A stretch of 64,000 nt of DNA from Daldinia sp. FL1419 (lineage: Eukaryota > Ascomycota > Sordariomycetes > Xylariales > Hypoxylaceae). Position numbers and translations under genes: made by a program. Location: NCBI GenBank assembly GCA_025201765.1, contig MU623344.1:124001-188000 (forward strand), read 5' to 3'. Each line of letters begins with the position of its first letter. Position 1 is the first letter of the stretch. Below the pieces are notes generated by a model. That model was not told where the DNA came from, ran no database searches, and saw only the letters and a list, made by a program, of their open reading frames with translations. Positions 22,576 to 35,358 of this stretch are shown here, piece by piece.

Positions 22576-25500
22576 GGGGTTGGCTACCCGATTATAGATA
22601 TGTTTGTGCTTGGGCTTGATGCGTTGGTAGGACAGACGGGTGAGGGGGCTAGACTGAGGTCTACATGGGATGCATGACACTACTGGCCCGAATACGAAGC
22701 TTACTTACCTAGGTAGTTAATGAGTATAATCTAAAACCTATCGGTTCATAACAGGACCTTAGAATAAGTGAATTATAAGTAATCGTCATGTTATCGCCAG
22801 TAGTCGTATTCCTACGACTTAGGGGTCTTATCGATCCTAGTAATAAGTATAACTACCAAATACATGCTAGCTTCAAGATGTAGCCATTTCTTCCCCAATA
22901 AGCGCGAATGGTCGCGGGGGGTTATTCCCTATCGAACGAGAATAGGACCAACGCGAGAATATTCAACATGGTAAGGTTCACACAAGGCAGCTTCGACTTG
23001 GGACGATCAAGTCGAACTAATATCCTAACACGATCTAAATTAGATCCGGAACGAGAAGCATTGTAATCGGGGTGACGATCAATTGAGATGCCGAAAGAAT
23101 GACTCCTGATTAGTATTATCTTCCCGAGCGAGAAGGAGGCGCTTGGTGGAACATATATTATAAGTGCATATTAACCATATCTTGTGTAGCGGTAATTATA
23201 TTATCGGCATCTAGAGTCTTAGCTTATTATAAACATGTAATTCATATTTATATTCGCGATGAAAAGAAACCATCACCGCAAACTGGGAGTACCTTCGTAT
23301 ACGATGCGCTGACTGTTACATGACGGGCTTCCGATCGGAGTAGTGTTGAGCCTCTCGTATGCGACATGCAGTGCCCAGCGCTGCATCTGTGGGTTACGAA
23401 AAAAAAAGGATTACGCGTCGACAACAATTTTCAGCTCGAGTGTACGTGACTGTGGGCGGATGCGATACTCATCCTTTTGAATCTTAGGAAAACTTGCATC
23501 TTATCGCGTCGTGTCGCGGATGGGCAACTTGACCCCTGCTTGACCGTGCAGTTGATATATATATGAAAACTCGGGGCTTAATGATAGCGATCCTCTATTG
23601 GATGCTTATGATTAGTGACCTGTTAACCGCTGCTAGGCGGTGACAGGTTATATTATGCAAGGGACGAGATGATAGATAGGTAACTAAGTTGAACAGGCTG
23701 CATTGCCGTTGCTGTCATCGGGGCTTATCTGCGATAATATGGTTCGAGTATCAACAAATGCGGTTAAGTTTATTGGACAGCAATCCGGCGTCGCCGGGGA
23801 TGCGGCGGATAGGCGCATGTCACAAGGATTTCCCGACTTGGCCACCTCGGATCTCGGGTCCGCGGTTTGAATCCGAACTCAAGTTAGACATAAGTGGCTC
23901 GTTTCCAGATACCAGATGCCGGTATGTCGGGTCAACCTGCTATACTTGGAATGGTGAGAGCAAGTTTTCTGTCGTGATAATCCCGTGCTTATATTTGATG
24001 AGGCTACGTGTGCTGGCTGGTATGCAATTACACACTGCTGTGCAGGTTTCGGCACGTTCGAGGGGCAATCGAAGATCGTGTCGATATTGTTCCCGATATT
24101 CCCATTATTACTCTAGTTGGAAATGGGCCTGTAAATTGGCGATCTGATGGACCCAAATCTTTTTGGATAAGGCTGGAGACCCCGGTTGCAAAAGCAGGTT
24201 TTGCTACCCCTGCCGATGCGTCCAGATTCGACCTTTTCTACGAATTGCCACGATGGCTCATCTTGGCATATAGAAGCACACCGAATTCCAACTCGAACTA
24301 GAGTTACAGCTCTTTACCGCAGCGTATCATTGTAATTTACAAACATTCAAGGATTTGATACGCAAATATGGATGGTTGGTTGCTAGATATCCACGTGAGA
24401 TTTTATGAAAGTGACGAAGTTGCAGACTCCCAGGACTCCCTTGCGCTTTAGAAGACGAGTCCAGGCTTGCCGATACAACACGTCAGACGGGAGACGTGGT
24501 GGTGGGCTTGGTGGCTTGGGGAATTGGCCATGGGATGCTTGTAAGTAAACAGATAGTTACTAGATATAAATTCCATCTCTGCTTCAAAAGAATTCGATTG
24601 TGTCCTTAAGAGTCGAAGTAGGCTGTGGAAATATTAGCGTAAAAAGACTAATAAGCTACACAAATCTACACCTGTTAAAGTGACGTCGATGTAGCTTGAG
24701 CGAATAATATCCATATGGACTAATTAGTTCTCTGAAGAAATGGGAACTTCACTCTGTTATCCGACAGGTACATATAGCGCGCTTAGCCTCATCGAGAAGG
24801 CCTGTTTATTAGCGGTGACGGTTTTGGGACTGGGGCCGAGCCGCGGTAGAACACTGTGGTGAGGTGATGGTGTTCCCCCTACATAATACAATAAGTCCTA
24901 TTCCTTGAAAAGATTTACGATGCATTTTGATTCAAAGTTAATAGTACATAGATCTCGTTCTTCGGGTTTCTGGCCACGCGATTGGTTCGGAGTATTTCTC
25001 CCGTGCGTTAATTGGTTTAACCAATTTCATTCGTATCTGGGGAAGATAGAATTGTATCGAGAATCAACGGCGGTGAACGTGCCTAATACCAGGTTTGTTC
25101 ATCAAGCCTTTTTTTTGTTGCTTCAATACTCAAGGCGGGAGCCGGATGGCGTCGAATCGAATTTGGATAAAAAATGAGCTTATTATTGCCAAAAAGTCGT
25201 ATTGCCGCATGCATGACGGTAGTTCTAGAATCTTATTGGGGTGCATAAAATGCAAGGGCAGATCCCTCGCTGTATTATTATTTCGCTGTATTGACGTGGC
25301 TGAGGGGTCTTGATTAATATTGGCTATACGTGCGTAGCCGCAGCATAATTGAAAAACTCATCATTTTGTAGCATTCTAATGGGCTTTACGACGATCGGTA
25401 GAATTTCCATATAATATCATGGCAGAAATCTAGAAATAATATAGAGAATTGAGGCGATTGTACTAATGGCGGAATGGTTGGAAAGGTACCTACCTAAAAA

Positions 25501-28500
25501 AGACATACAAGCATAACATGGTCTGTGCAACAAGCAATCACGATTTCAACTGTTGGCTTGTATGTAAGTGCATCACTTACATACCTGATATGCTGTTACA
25601 TGAGAAGGTACATGGCATTATTTAGTCGCGTATTAAAGTTCCATCTAAGGCTTGCTGCAGCTGCATCATGCCAAGATAAATTTTCTCACCAAGAACCGAA
25701 GCTACGGTGGAGCCTGGAGCTCTTAAAATAAACGTTTGCCTAACGTTCCGTTCTAAGCTGGTACTTTGTAAAAGATCGAAGAAAAATTTCATTCTGCAGT
25801 TGGACATATGCATGCATATGCGCTACAAAACCAGCTCCTATACATATAGCGGTATAAGAATCGTGTGTAACATGACAGCAATATAAAAAAGGGCATTGCT
25901 ATCCAATATTTTAGCATCAACATCCCACCCATTGACAATGAGAACGGGTACCTATTATCGCATACGTCATTACCGCAATGATACTTGTTTGGACCGGATT
26001 CAGCCGTCAGGGGAAACTTTATTTACAGTGCCGGTAACTGGTGGTAACTGGGCGGTTTCGACTACGTCAATTTAGTACGATACGGCTAGACTAAAAGGGG
26101 GTTAATGAGGTAATCTTTTACAAATGAAGGAAGGGAGTCGCGGTATCACTATCAAACTAGCTGACAAAGGTACGCGTTATATTTTTGATCTTTGTATTTT
26201 TTGCGGGTGTCGAGAGATTTTCGTTGCATGCAATGTTTATCACCTACTTTGTCAGATCAGTGGAGGGGTTTTACACATTCGAAAGTGCATCATATATACG
26301 TTGCGAATTGGACGATCTTACTATTTACGAAGAGTTGTTTTGCATTGTAAGCTCGAGACCGAACAACTAAGACCTCAAAGACCGAAGTTGATATGCGATG
26401 CCAACGATTCCTTTTCTTTAATCTCCGTTTTCAAGTTTTCGAGGTCTGCAATCCCTGCTGCTACTGCGAACTGCGCTTTCTAGCCGCTCAGAGGAATTAC
26501 ACCCTGCAAATATTCAATTAATGGCATGCAATTAATTTACACCGTTGGAAAAAACACACACCATAGGTACCTATGTAGGTACCCGAATACGTATTTATAA
26601 GTACCTACGTATTAGTGTATGAGCTGTGTTATCTTAAGACATTCAACATGCTCCTCTACCAATAAAGTCTTTAATGCAAAAGAATAACAGGAGGTAATTG
26701 CTTCATTACGCGAAGGCGTTGCTCATTTATAATGTAAAATCAGAGTCTATCTACTATTGATTAATGTTGATGATGACCTGTGTATTGGTATATTTATGTT
26801 ATTGATTTGATTCAGTTTACAAAGTATCATGGAACGGAATGACTTATCGAGATTATGGACGGTAGGATGGGTCAGATCGCATGGATTGACGGCTGCATGT
26901 GAGAAGCAGCAACGATTATACCTAAATGGGAAGAAGCAGTCTTTATCTGTGGAATATCCTGGTACTTTACCAATTATAGCTTACCGTTTCATTATATATT
27001 CTAACTAATATTTTCAATACTCCAGAGGTTGCCATCGGGTCCTATGTTTTTGATTATCGAAAAGAGCGCGCTGTTGATTGGTAAAGAAATTTCCAATAGG
27101 GCTGTTGGCTGGTATTATAGTGTAAGTGCCTAGGTTAGGTAGGTAAGTGACGAATAGTTGCTTGGATAAGAGCAAGCTTGTTTAATCTGGTCTTCGAAAA
27201 TGTTGTGTCTTGTCCAGATAGAGCTTAACTCGCGAGCACTGTCTTATCGTTCATCGGAAATAAGAAGTAGAATTGCAACTGGAATGCATATTCGAAATTC
27301 CCCGTATATAGGTAGGCATGTACTCAGCCCGGCTTTTAGAAAATTTGCGTCCTGTGCGCACCGAGGCGAGCGCGTGTCAATATATAGTTCGGTCATCATG
27401 ACAGAATACGAAGACTAACCTAGCAGCCTATCTGCAATTAAAAGGAGAACACCCCACGATATGTAGACTACATATGTAGGTGCCTACATCCATATGACTG
27501 GCCATGTATGGGATATACATCGATACATAATGAATGTAAGCTTGCAACATTAGATAAATCCTTTTCCGTACAGTATGGAGATAATTTAGGACATATCAAG
27601 GACGCTAATAGATTGCACAGCCTCATTGTCCCAGGCATTGAAATGTCCCGCACGTACCAGCAACGTTCGATACTGCCCTCCCGTGATACCGATTTGGTTG
27701 CCCATGGTTGTCCATGATTGTCAGCTACCTAAGGTATGTAAAGTTGGGCACATCCTCATTCTAGAATGACAACACGCATATTCATCACGGCGCCTCTTAC
27801 TCCTTTCGCAGACCTTTAGTTACTGATACACCAATAACTTGTAGCAGAAGGCGACGGCCTGCATGCTGGTGTAAAATTTGTTGAAGTACGTAGAGGCTGT
27901 ACATGTAATTATACTGTGCGTAGCAAGCAATACACCGTACCTGTTATGTACTAAAATATGATATTATAGGTATGCATAAGCCTCAAATTCGAGGTTGTTG
28001 TCTTTGTCTCTTTTTCAGGCTTTAACCCTTTTATAAATCAAAGACGATTTGAAATCCACCAGCCTGTATAGTGCATGTAGTGTAATGTAATGTTTATACG
28101 AGTAAAAACTATATATTTACTAGGTAATTTACTTATTTATATGTAACTAGGTATAAGTAACTAGTAAGTAGTCAATATAAGTATAACCACTTGCCTCCCA
28201 ATACTTACTTTTATTAGGTAAATGAGTACCTTTAGAATAGAAGGAACAATTCTGCAACATGGTTGGATACGTGTAGTTGAAAGTGATTCGACGGAATGAA
28301 TGGTTGGTACTCCTGTACCACCTATTAGTCTATTGGTATGTACCTCTATGTACGTGGGACAATCCAGACATGCTTCCAAGTGGATGACAGGAAGGAATTA
28401 GGTACTTCGCACAGTGCGTAAAAGCATCGTTTTAAATAGTTACCTACCTGTTATGCAGGTCTGAAGGAGGTACCTAGGTACTTACCCTTACAATCGGAAG

Positions 28501-30236
28501 CCCGAAAACAAGTCCGCTCCGTTGGCTCTTATTGGCTTCTTTACACCTTTCGGTTTCGATTCAATGTTTCCACTGAACCTGACGACATGCATGCTTTTGT
28601 TTTCTTCCCTTCAAGCTTCAAACTTATCTAGAGACGAAAAAAGGGATGAATTATCGTATTGGTTCAGATAAACCTCAAACCTCAAACCTCCTGGATATCC
28701 CAAGTTTCTATCATTTGATTGGAATTCAAATTTGCATCATTGGCAATTGGTCTTAAGCTTATTCTACCTTGGTAAATCTCGAAATTCTTTTATCCCCCTA
28801 CTCAATTAAGGTGGGTAAGAAGTTTCTTTTCTTGGAAAAGCGTCCCAAGGTGCTAGGGAGCTTTACTAGGGGGAGGACTTTAGTGCCAGCTCTAGTGGCT
28901 CTGTGAACCCGCCAACACCGACCGACCGTTTCCGCAACCTTTTACAGCTTTTCGCTTACTTCAGGTACATAGTAACGCCATTAACAGCACTTACACTACG
29001 GGAACCACAAGCACCACCAAGCACAGCTTAGGCTACATATAAGTACTGCATATGTACCTAAAGTCCTTATGCACATACGTAACGCCACTGTTCACCCTCT
29101 GCCCACTTACACGCCCTGTACACGTACATCCCGGCCTTTTCATGGGTGGTACTTACACATAACATGCAGTTTAGAATAGCTGGCCTAGCCCAGTTTCGAC
29201 GTTTTGTCCACCCTCCCGAATCAACGCTACTTTTACACCACGCCCCTCCCACAGTCTTTCTACCATACGTATACGCATTACAGGGCATAGTACTCATGTA
29301 CCGATCCGTTTAGTTAGGAGTTTTAGGCAACTTTCTGGCTTCTTTACTGGGTACCTACTCTTGGTTTCTTTTTTTCCTTGATATCCTGCCCTGCTTTTTT
29401 TTTCTTCCAATTCACTCTTCCCAAATCGTCTACGCTATCCTCTCCTCTATTCTTGCTGGACACGCACCTCGCACCGGCATCCCGCCGTTCGTCCAACCAT
29501 CATCCGACTACGCCCAACTCCTCCACAAAGGGGCCCGCTAGAAGTCGTCGCGTTCGTTCGTTAATTTTTTTCTTTCCTTTTTTTTTTTCTTGATGCTCTC
29601 GAGAGCTAAACCTCCATAATCTCTCCCTACCCCCGCTAGTCCTACGTTTGACCGTCCATCTTCGACCCGCTTCCTCGTCCTTTTCTCCTTGTCCTCATCC
29701 ATCCCACGACCTTATCCATAGGCCGTTACGCTCGTTATTTGTTTGATCTTTGGCTTTCTTGGGCATTTCACCGTTGTTGATCGGGATCTCTGGAAAAGAA
29801 AAATAGGGTAAATCCTGCAAGCCCGCTGTGTCAAGCAGAGACTAGGGTTAAATTAGACGCTATCGAATTATTTGTACCAGTCTAGCGGCCGCTTCGAATG
29901 GGCCAGTAAGTCGCCAAACGACAAGCCCGATCTGCGCCAATACATTCTCTTCCCGCCGCCAATTCCTCACCTGTCCACCGAAACAGTAAAGACTGTAAAG
30001 AGGTCCGGCAGTAATTGTGAATAAGGGAGATAAGGAAACGCTGGTTTCCAGGGACGTGAGACAGCCATTGCGAGCCCGTCGCACCCACGTTGTTACTGTG
30101 GTTCGTAGTTGTAATACAAGGCTACCTTGGTTCGTCCCCCCGACGCCATCGTGAGTACGCCTGTACGATACACAGACACAGAGACATAGAAAATTCACAG
30201 GGTGGTATAATCCGCTAGTTCTCTTGGGTCTCCATT
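22576..30236. other. 7.7 kb gene desert
   Basis: I found no reading frame here with a recognisable domain or a convincing exon chain. Overlapping open frames at 23689-24301 are the longest but read as low-information protein. The region is AT-rich in places (for example 28080-28160). It contains dispersed AGGTACCT-type motifs (25488, 26570-26605, 28440-28487), a perfect hairpin at 25560-25584 and a 16-bp palindrome at 25805-25820. The last kilobase (29340-30236) is pyrimidine-rich and probably the promoter and leader of the next gene. It may be decayed repeat sequence, but no element boundary is visible. Confidence 0.5.
25560..25584. repeat. Perfect 11-bp inverted repeat with 3-bp loop
   Basis: The arms GTATGTAAGTG and CACTTACATAC are exact reverse complements separated by CAT. 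The sequence could form a stable hairpin or serve as a dimer-binding palindrome. It lies inside the gene desert with no neighbouring gene within several kilobases. Confidence 0.8.
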
Positions 30237-32932
30237 ATGGCACCAGTAGCGCCGCGCCTCAAGATCCTCTCAGGTTCGTTCATTTCTGATTCTGTAACCT
30301 ACTCTTCTCAACTTGACCTCATATTACCTTGCGAAGAAGACTTCTGTTTTCCTCCGTACGACCGTCACCGGAAGAGACGGACAGCCTCCCACTCTCTTAC
30401 TTTCATTTGTCTCTCGTTCCTTTAGTTACCTATTACACTCGTTCTCTCCCCACATTACTTAGAAAGCAAGGCGCGCCGGCATACGCCTAGAGCCACTTGC
30501 GATATCTCGTCATGGCTGACAGTGAGCTAATGAGGATATGTTCAGTTGGTGGAAATGCTGTCTCTGCTTTCTTGTCTTGGAGACTTCAAGCAACCAATGC
30601 GTGCGACGTAACGCTTGTTTGGAAGTCTGGTTACGAGAGTGTCCATCAATATGGCATCTCTTTTAAATCCGGATCATTCGGCAACGAGCGGTTTAAGCCT
30701 CGACGTGGTAAGTATAACAGCAAAATTTTCTTTTCTAGTAGATCGACTTTGTTAGCTAATGTATTTGATTAGTTGTTCGAACGCCGGAAGAAGCCGCGCA
30801 CAACAAAGAGGGTCCGTTCGACTACATCATCCTCTGTATCAAGGCTCTACCAGATGTTTACGACCTCGCCTCGGTAATTGACGCCGTCGTTACTCCCCAA
30901 CATACCTGTATTCTTGTTAATACAACGCACACTCTCGGAGTCGAAGCTGCCCTTGAGGAGAGGTTTCCGACAAATGTTGTTTTGTCGCTCGTTTCGAACG
31001 CCGAATTGACCCAGTTGGGATCAAGCGAATTTGAGCATAGTGGTTCTACTGAGATATGGGTTGGTCCAGCGAATAAAAATGGCAGTATTCCGGCAGCAAT
31101 ACAAGATGATATGGCTCAGGCACTTGCTCTGACTTTAAGTTCAGGTCGCGTCGACTGCAAGGTTTCTAGTAACATAAGACAGCAGCAATTTGAACGAGTT
31201 ATCGGGTAGGTCGCTATTATCCAGTCGAATACTGTTGGTCGTTTACTAATGATTTAGCCCTATTGCTTTCCATCCTGCTAGCGTTATTTTCGAAACGCCT
31301 TCTCATTCGGCTCTCTTAGAAAAGACTGGTGTGAGGCAACTAATTTCTGATGTAATTGACGAGCTTATTGCCCTTGCTACCGCGCAAGGGTGTACGCTCG
31401 ATGCTAAATTCAAGGAAAACACCATTAAGGAACAGTGTGAGCCTTCGGATAACCCAAGTATTATGTGGCAGGATTATATAGCTAGACGGCCAATGGAAGT
31501 CGAGACTTTCCTCGGCTCGCCAATTAAACTTGCTCAAAGCTCGGGTGTGAAGCTACCACGGATTGAAACGCTCTACGCTATTTTCCATAACCTGAACATC
31601 GTCAACCAGTCCAGACCTAAGGAGATTAATGGACTACCAGCTGCTTCTGGTTCGCCAACAGGTGCATCACCAATGCCTCGCTTGTCTTCGAATCAACCAC
31701 CTCGTCCTGTCGTCAATGGCCCTCCGAACGGGAACGGTATGCCGATGCCGAGATCGAGGCCTAGGAATTCGTCCAATCTTAGTGGACCACCTCCCGGTAT
31801 GCGTCGGCCTCCCCCGCCCATGAATGGTGGACCTCCAAACGGGTACAGACCTCCGATGAACGGTGCACCAAATGGGCATCCCCAATCGCGACAACCATCG
31901 AGGCGCGGTTCTTTTGAGGACACTGATCTTGGAGAATTTAGCCACTTGGTTGTTTACGAAGATTCGGCCGATGCTGGTGAGGGTGGATTCAATGCTGACA
32001 CTTCAGAAATTGCCCTCCGCGAACGGGAGCTTCAATTACGACAGCGCGAACTCGCATTAAAAGAACAAGAAATGCGCATGCGACGTGGTGGTCCACCACC
32101 GGCCGGCGGCAGGAGACGCGCCGCTCCTCCGGTTCGTAGTGGTGGTGGCATGTACGATGATGAGGATGAGGAGGACGATTACTTTGACCCGAACTCAGCC
32201 CCGCCCATTCCCATGATTGATCCTGACAATTTCGACATGATGAGTGTCACATCTAGGAAAAATCGCAGCAAGCCTCCCCCGACCCAAAGCGAACTCCGCA
32301 TGAATCCAGAGGGCCCCGGAGCGGGTGCACCGACTCGTGGAAGCAGATGGAGGCCGGCATTTGGTAGAAATCGTTCTAGTCAAATCATGAATGCCGCGCC
32401 GGGCCTTCATGACAACATTCTTGACGATCCGCTAATGAGTTTCACGTCGAACCGGTATGGTAACGTCGATCGGGGACAAATCCAGGCAGGATCTAGAGCC
32501 AATTCTCTAACGGCGACGCATTTGCATGATTTCCAGAACGGATCCAACGGGATGAGTGGGCCGTTTCCTAGACGTGCTAGCCAGTCACCAGGGAACCCGT
32601 ATAGTCCTTCGATGCGAGGCGGCAATGGACGACCGTCACCTCCTAACGGGTTCGGTGGACCTGGTCCTAATGGACGCCCATCGCCTCCGGACGGTGTACG
32701 CCAGCCGGTCCCCAGGTATCCCCCTGGCCAAGGGAACATGGTCGCGCCACAGCAAGTTGAACAACGTGTCGGGGTGAGCAATCTCCAACCACCAATTACG
32801 AAGACAAGAAGTCTGACCGGCAGTGCGAGTGCTAGCGCGGAGAGTGGTGAATCGACGAATCTAGGTTCTGAACCATCCGCTCACAGCAGTCAAAGTAGTC
32901 TCGGACCCCGACCTCCTATTGGAGTTCGTTGA
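30237..32932 (+). CDS. Ketopantoate reductase (ApbA/PanE)-like protein with long disordered C-terminal tail
   Basis: Four exons join in phase: 30237-30273, 30546-30707, 30773-31205 and 31258-32932, giving 768 aa. The 12-codon first exon completes the Rossmann start LKILSVGGNAVSAFLSWRL. The N-terminal NAD(P)-binding half includes the strand FDYIILCIKA, typical of ApbA/PanE. The C-terminal helical half (from about residue 212) includes HSALLEKTGVRQLISDVIDE. The family normally ends near 330-370 aa. Here a further 400 residues follow: Pro/Gly/Asn-rich repeats (NGPPNGNGMPMP-like), a short charged coiled coil (RERELQLRQRELALKEQEM), an acidic patch and Ser-rich sequence. The architecture resembles the fungal proteins related to S. 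pombe Mug72. The reductase fold is clear, but pantothenate biosynthesis is only one possibility; the tail suggests a scaffold or regulatory role. The first intron is long (272 bp). Confidence 0.87.
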
Positions 32933-34874
32933 AAACATCAAGTGCGATGGTGTGCAGCCGAGGTTAGGCTGATGGACGGGTTTACGTGCTTCGCAGTTGT
33001 GGACACATCTCGTTCTTATTCGGGTTAATTTGTACTCTTTGCCCGATATTTTTGTAGGTAGGTAGAGTGCTGTTTTTACAGGAGCAGCCACGGTTGTCGA
33101 GTTCGTCTCATTCAGATCACGGCGCATTCGATAGGGTTAGATGGAATTGGCTTGGATTACAACATAACGACGCACACATAATTCTATTCGTCTCGGCAGG
33201 GGAAAAATCACGTACATAAGCATTTTGGAAGGTCGAAGCAGTGGCTATTCATCTTCGGTAATATTGCATTGGGATGCGGGGGTCTGTCGCCTTTCGGAAC
33301 ACATATATTCCTATCAAATTTCTTCTCTACGCAATGACTTTTAAGTCTTCACTCACCGACTCGATGTCCCGCGCTTTTGCGCCCGTCTCCGCCACATTTC
33401 GACTCATCGTGGAATTGTTAAAGATGTACGGTTGGCATTAGTTGGGTACCTAATCAGGACACAATAGGGGTGCATATAGAACTCTTATTTGTTATGCTTT
33501 CGTGCCCATCTGTTTGGTCTCGATGCATTGCGGCTTGATTGGTCCTCCTAGCGACGCGCAAATTTTAGACGGAAGACTTTTTCTGGTATTAAAGCCGTTT
33601 GCAAAATAGATCTGGTCTAAATCGAGTATCATATAATGGAGGCCGTTCAAGCCACAAGAGACGGGCATTTGTGCGGTTTGGGTTGGGAGAAGAAGGCATC
33701 GGTATTATGGCCATGCATTACACAAAGGACTTGCTCTCTCTTTTATTTGTCAACTTCTGTCTGGATTTTAATATTGTAAAGACTGGCGAGGCGCGGGCCT
33801 GGAAATGGGACAGGCCTTGGAGTTGTCAGTGAACACGGGAAAGAAATAGTGAAGGTCGAGAAGGGTTGAGTCAAGAATTAGACAAGGGGCATCGTAATGT
33901 GATGCAACCCTTAAGAGCTAGGCTTAATTAACAAGGACCGATTATTCGCGACGATGCAAATAGGAGAAAAGTTGATAGTGATGTAAATTAACCTTGAAGG
34001 GTATAATTTTAATTATTTGAATAATGTATTCCGTAAGCCAATCAATCAATCAAAATATAGGTAATTAAAAATTTTATATTTTATATTATTCAAGACAAAA
34101 TCTGGTGTATTATATCAGTTCATTTCAGTGAGTTCAGATTAGTAAGTTGGATTTGTTGTACCTTTCCAGCCACAAGCGTTTTCAACCAACTGGTCTGAAA
34201 TAGTTGTAAAATTGATTTAACTACGTAACCTAATGTTTCTCTTAATGAATATTAGATAATAAAACCCTTGTGGATGACGTCATTAAGCAGGCTTAAACAT
34301 ATAAGAGTACTGTAATAATTACTCTTTTTTTTCTTCCGTGATATGCAGCAGAAGAGAAGTACTTAGGATAAAGTTTCTTCAACTCAGGGGCCCGCTATCA
34401 CCGTAACGTCGGGATCGCAAGGGGGGTGGGTTACTTCTATGCATCTTCGGGAGGGGACCACTTTTAGGCTTTGAAAATAGAAGCGCCACAAGTTCGACCC
34501 AAGCTCACCCCGCACAACTTTAAATCACGCGTAACCAGGACGCGTCTTGTTCGATGTCGATGTGGAGACCATTGGAGATAAAGTTGACTCCGTTTGCAGG
34601 TGCAGCCTATTAGGTAGATTTGGTATTCTACGTACCTGACCTAGTGGAGGTTCTTTAAAGCATAACTACCTACCTAAGGTTAACTAGTTGCTGTTTGCTA
34701 CTTGTTTCCAAGATATCATTTCTCCACTGTTTAACATTTAACCGCTTCTCTCGTAATTTCTAAACCCCGATTTTGCTTTCGGCACCGATCTGTGTTGACT
34801 TACCTACCATCCAAATCATTCGTCGACACAAGCAACAGAACAAGGCAAAGATCAAAGCAAAGAACACCACCACT
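32933..34874. other. Intergenic stretch with AT-rich core
   Basis: No supported gene in 1.9 kb. The section around 33990-34330 is strongly AT-rich, with short inverted TTGAATAAT segments, but no clear terminal repeats or coding remnant. An open frame at 33599-33832 is featureless. Confidence 0.5.
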
Positions 34875-35358
34875 ATGGCGTCTAGAGGCGGGAACGCAGA
34901 CCGTACTATCATTATGCAGGGCTCGGGGTCTGGGGCGAGACCTTCGATGGCACCGCAGAGTTCTGGTTCTGGCGGCGTGGTCAAGACGCGGCAATTGGTT
35001 TGTCATGTTGTGGTTCCCATAGGAGAGGGATTCTAACGGATTGAGGACAGACGCATCTTCACTCGCAGTTGGCGCAGCTCTCGGCGAACTTGGCGGATAC
35101 GGAGAACCTCCTGCGCATGACGAGCGTGCAGGCGGAGGCCATGAGGGGTCTGGGTAGTTGGCACGGCGGGCTGTAAGTCCTTCTCATCTCATGTCTCGTT
35201 CTCTTGTGTCTCGCTTTTATTTTCATATAGGATCTATCATGATGGACTGGGTAGTGGGATATGATATGGTGCTGATTAAGTTGGGTGGTAGATTTATGGC
35301 TGCGAGCAAGGTGCTGGGCGAAGAGTCGGTCAAGGAGCAATCACAGACGCAGAAATGA
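34875..35358 (+). CDS. hsk3: DASH/Dam1 complex subunit Hsk3
   Basis: Small kinetochore protein of the Dam1/DASH ring, which couples chromosomes to spindle microtubules. Three exons join in phase: 34875-34997, 35069-35172 and 35292-35358, giving 97 aa, which fits the small size of the family. After a 35-residue Gly/Ser-rich leader comes the conserved helical core: KTRQLLAQLSANL, DTENLLRMTSVQAE, and LGSWHGGLFMAASKVLGEE across the second junction. Introns are 71 and 119 bp. No single exon is longer than 41 codons, so the gene is easy to miss. An upstream ATG at 34773 is in another context, and the start at 34875 (CACTATGG) is preferred. Recognition rests on the NLADTENLLRMT and KVLGEE motifs of fungal Hsk3. 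Confidence 0.9.

Noticed and set aside
23850..23885. GGTTTGAATCC resembling a tRNA T loop
   Set aside because: The flanking bases do not form a T stem, and no acceptor or anticodon arm can be built around it.
23689..24301. Two overlapping frames in the gene desert, one with a IPIITLVGNGPVNW stretch
   Set aside because: No family recognised, different frames, no plausible splice join; probably chance or heavily decayed sequence.
33990..34330. AT-rich block with inverted TTGAATAAT segments as a second transposon-like element
   Set aside because: Only nine bases match and the surrounding sequence does not extend the repeat; expected by chance in such AT-rich DNA.
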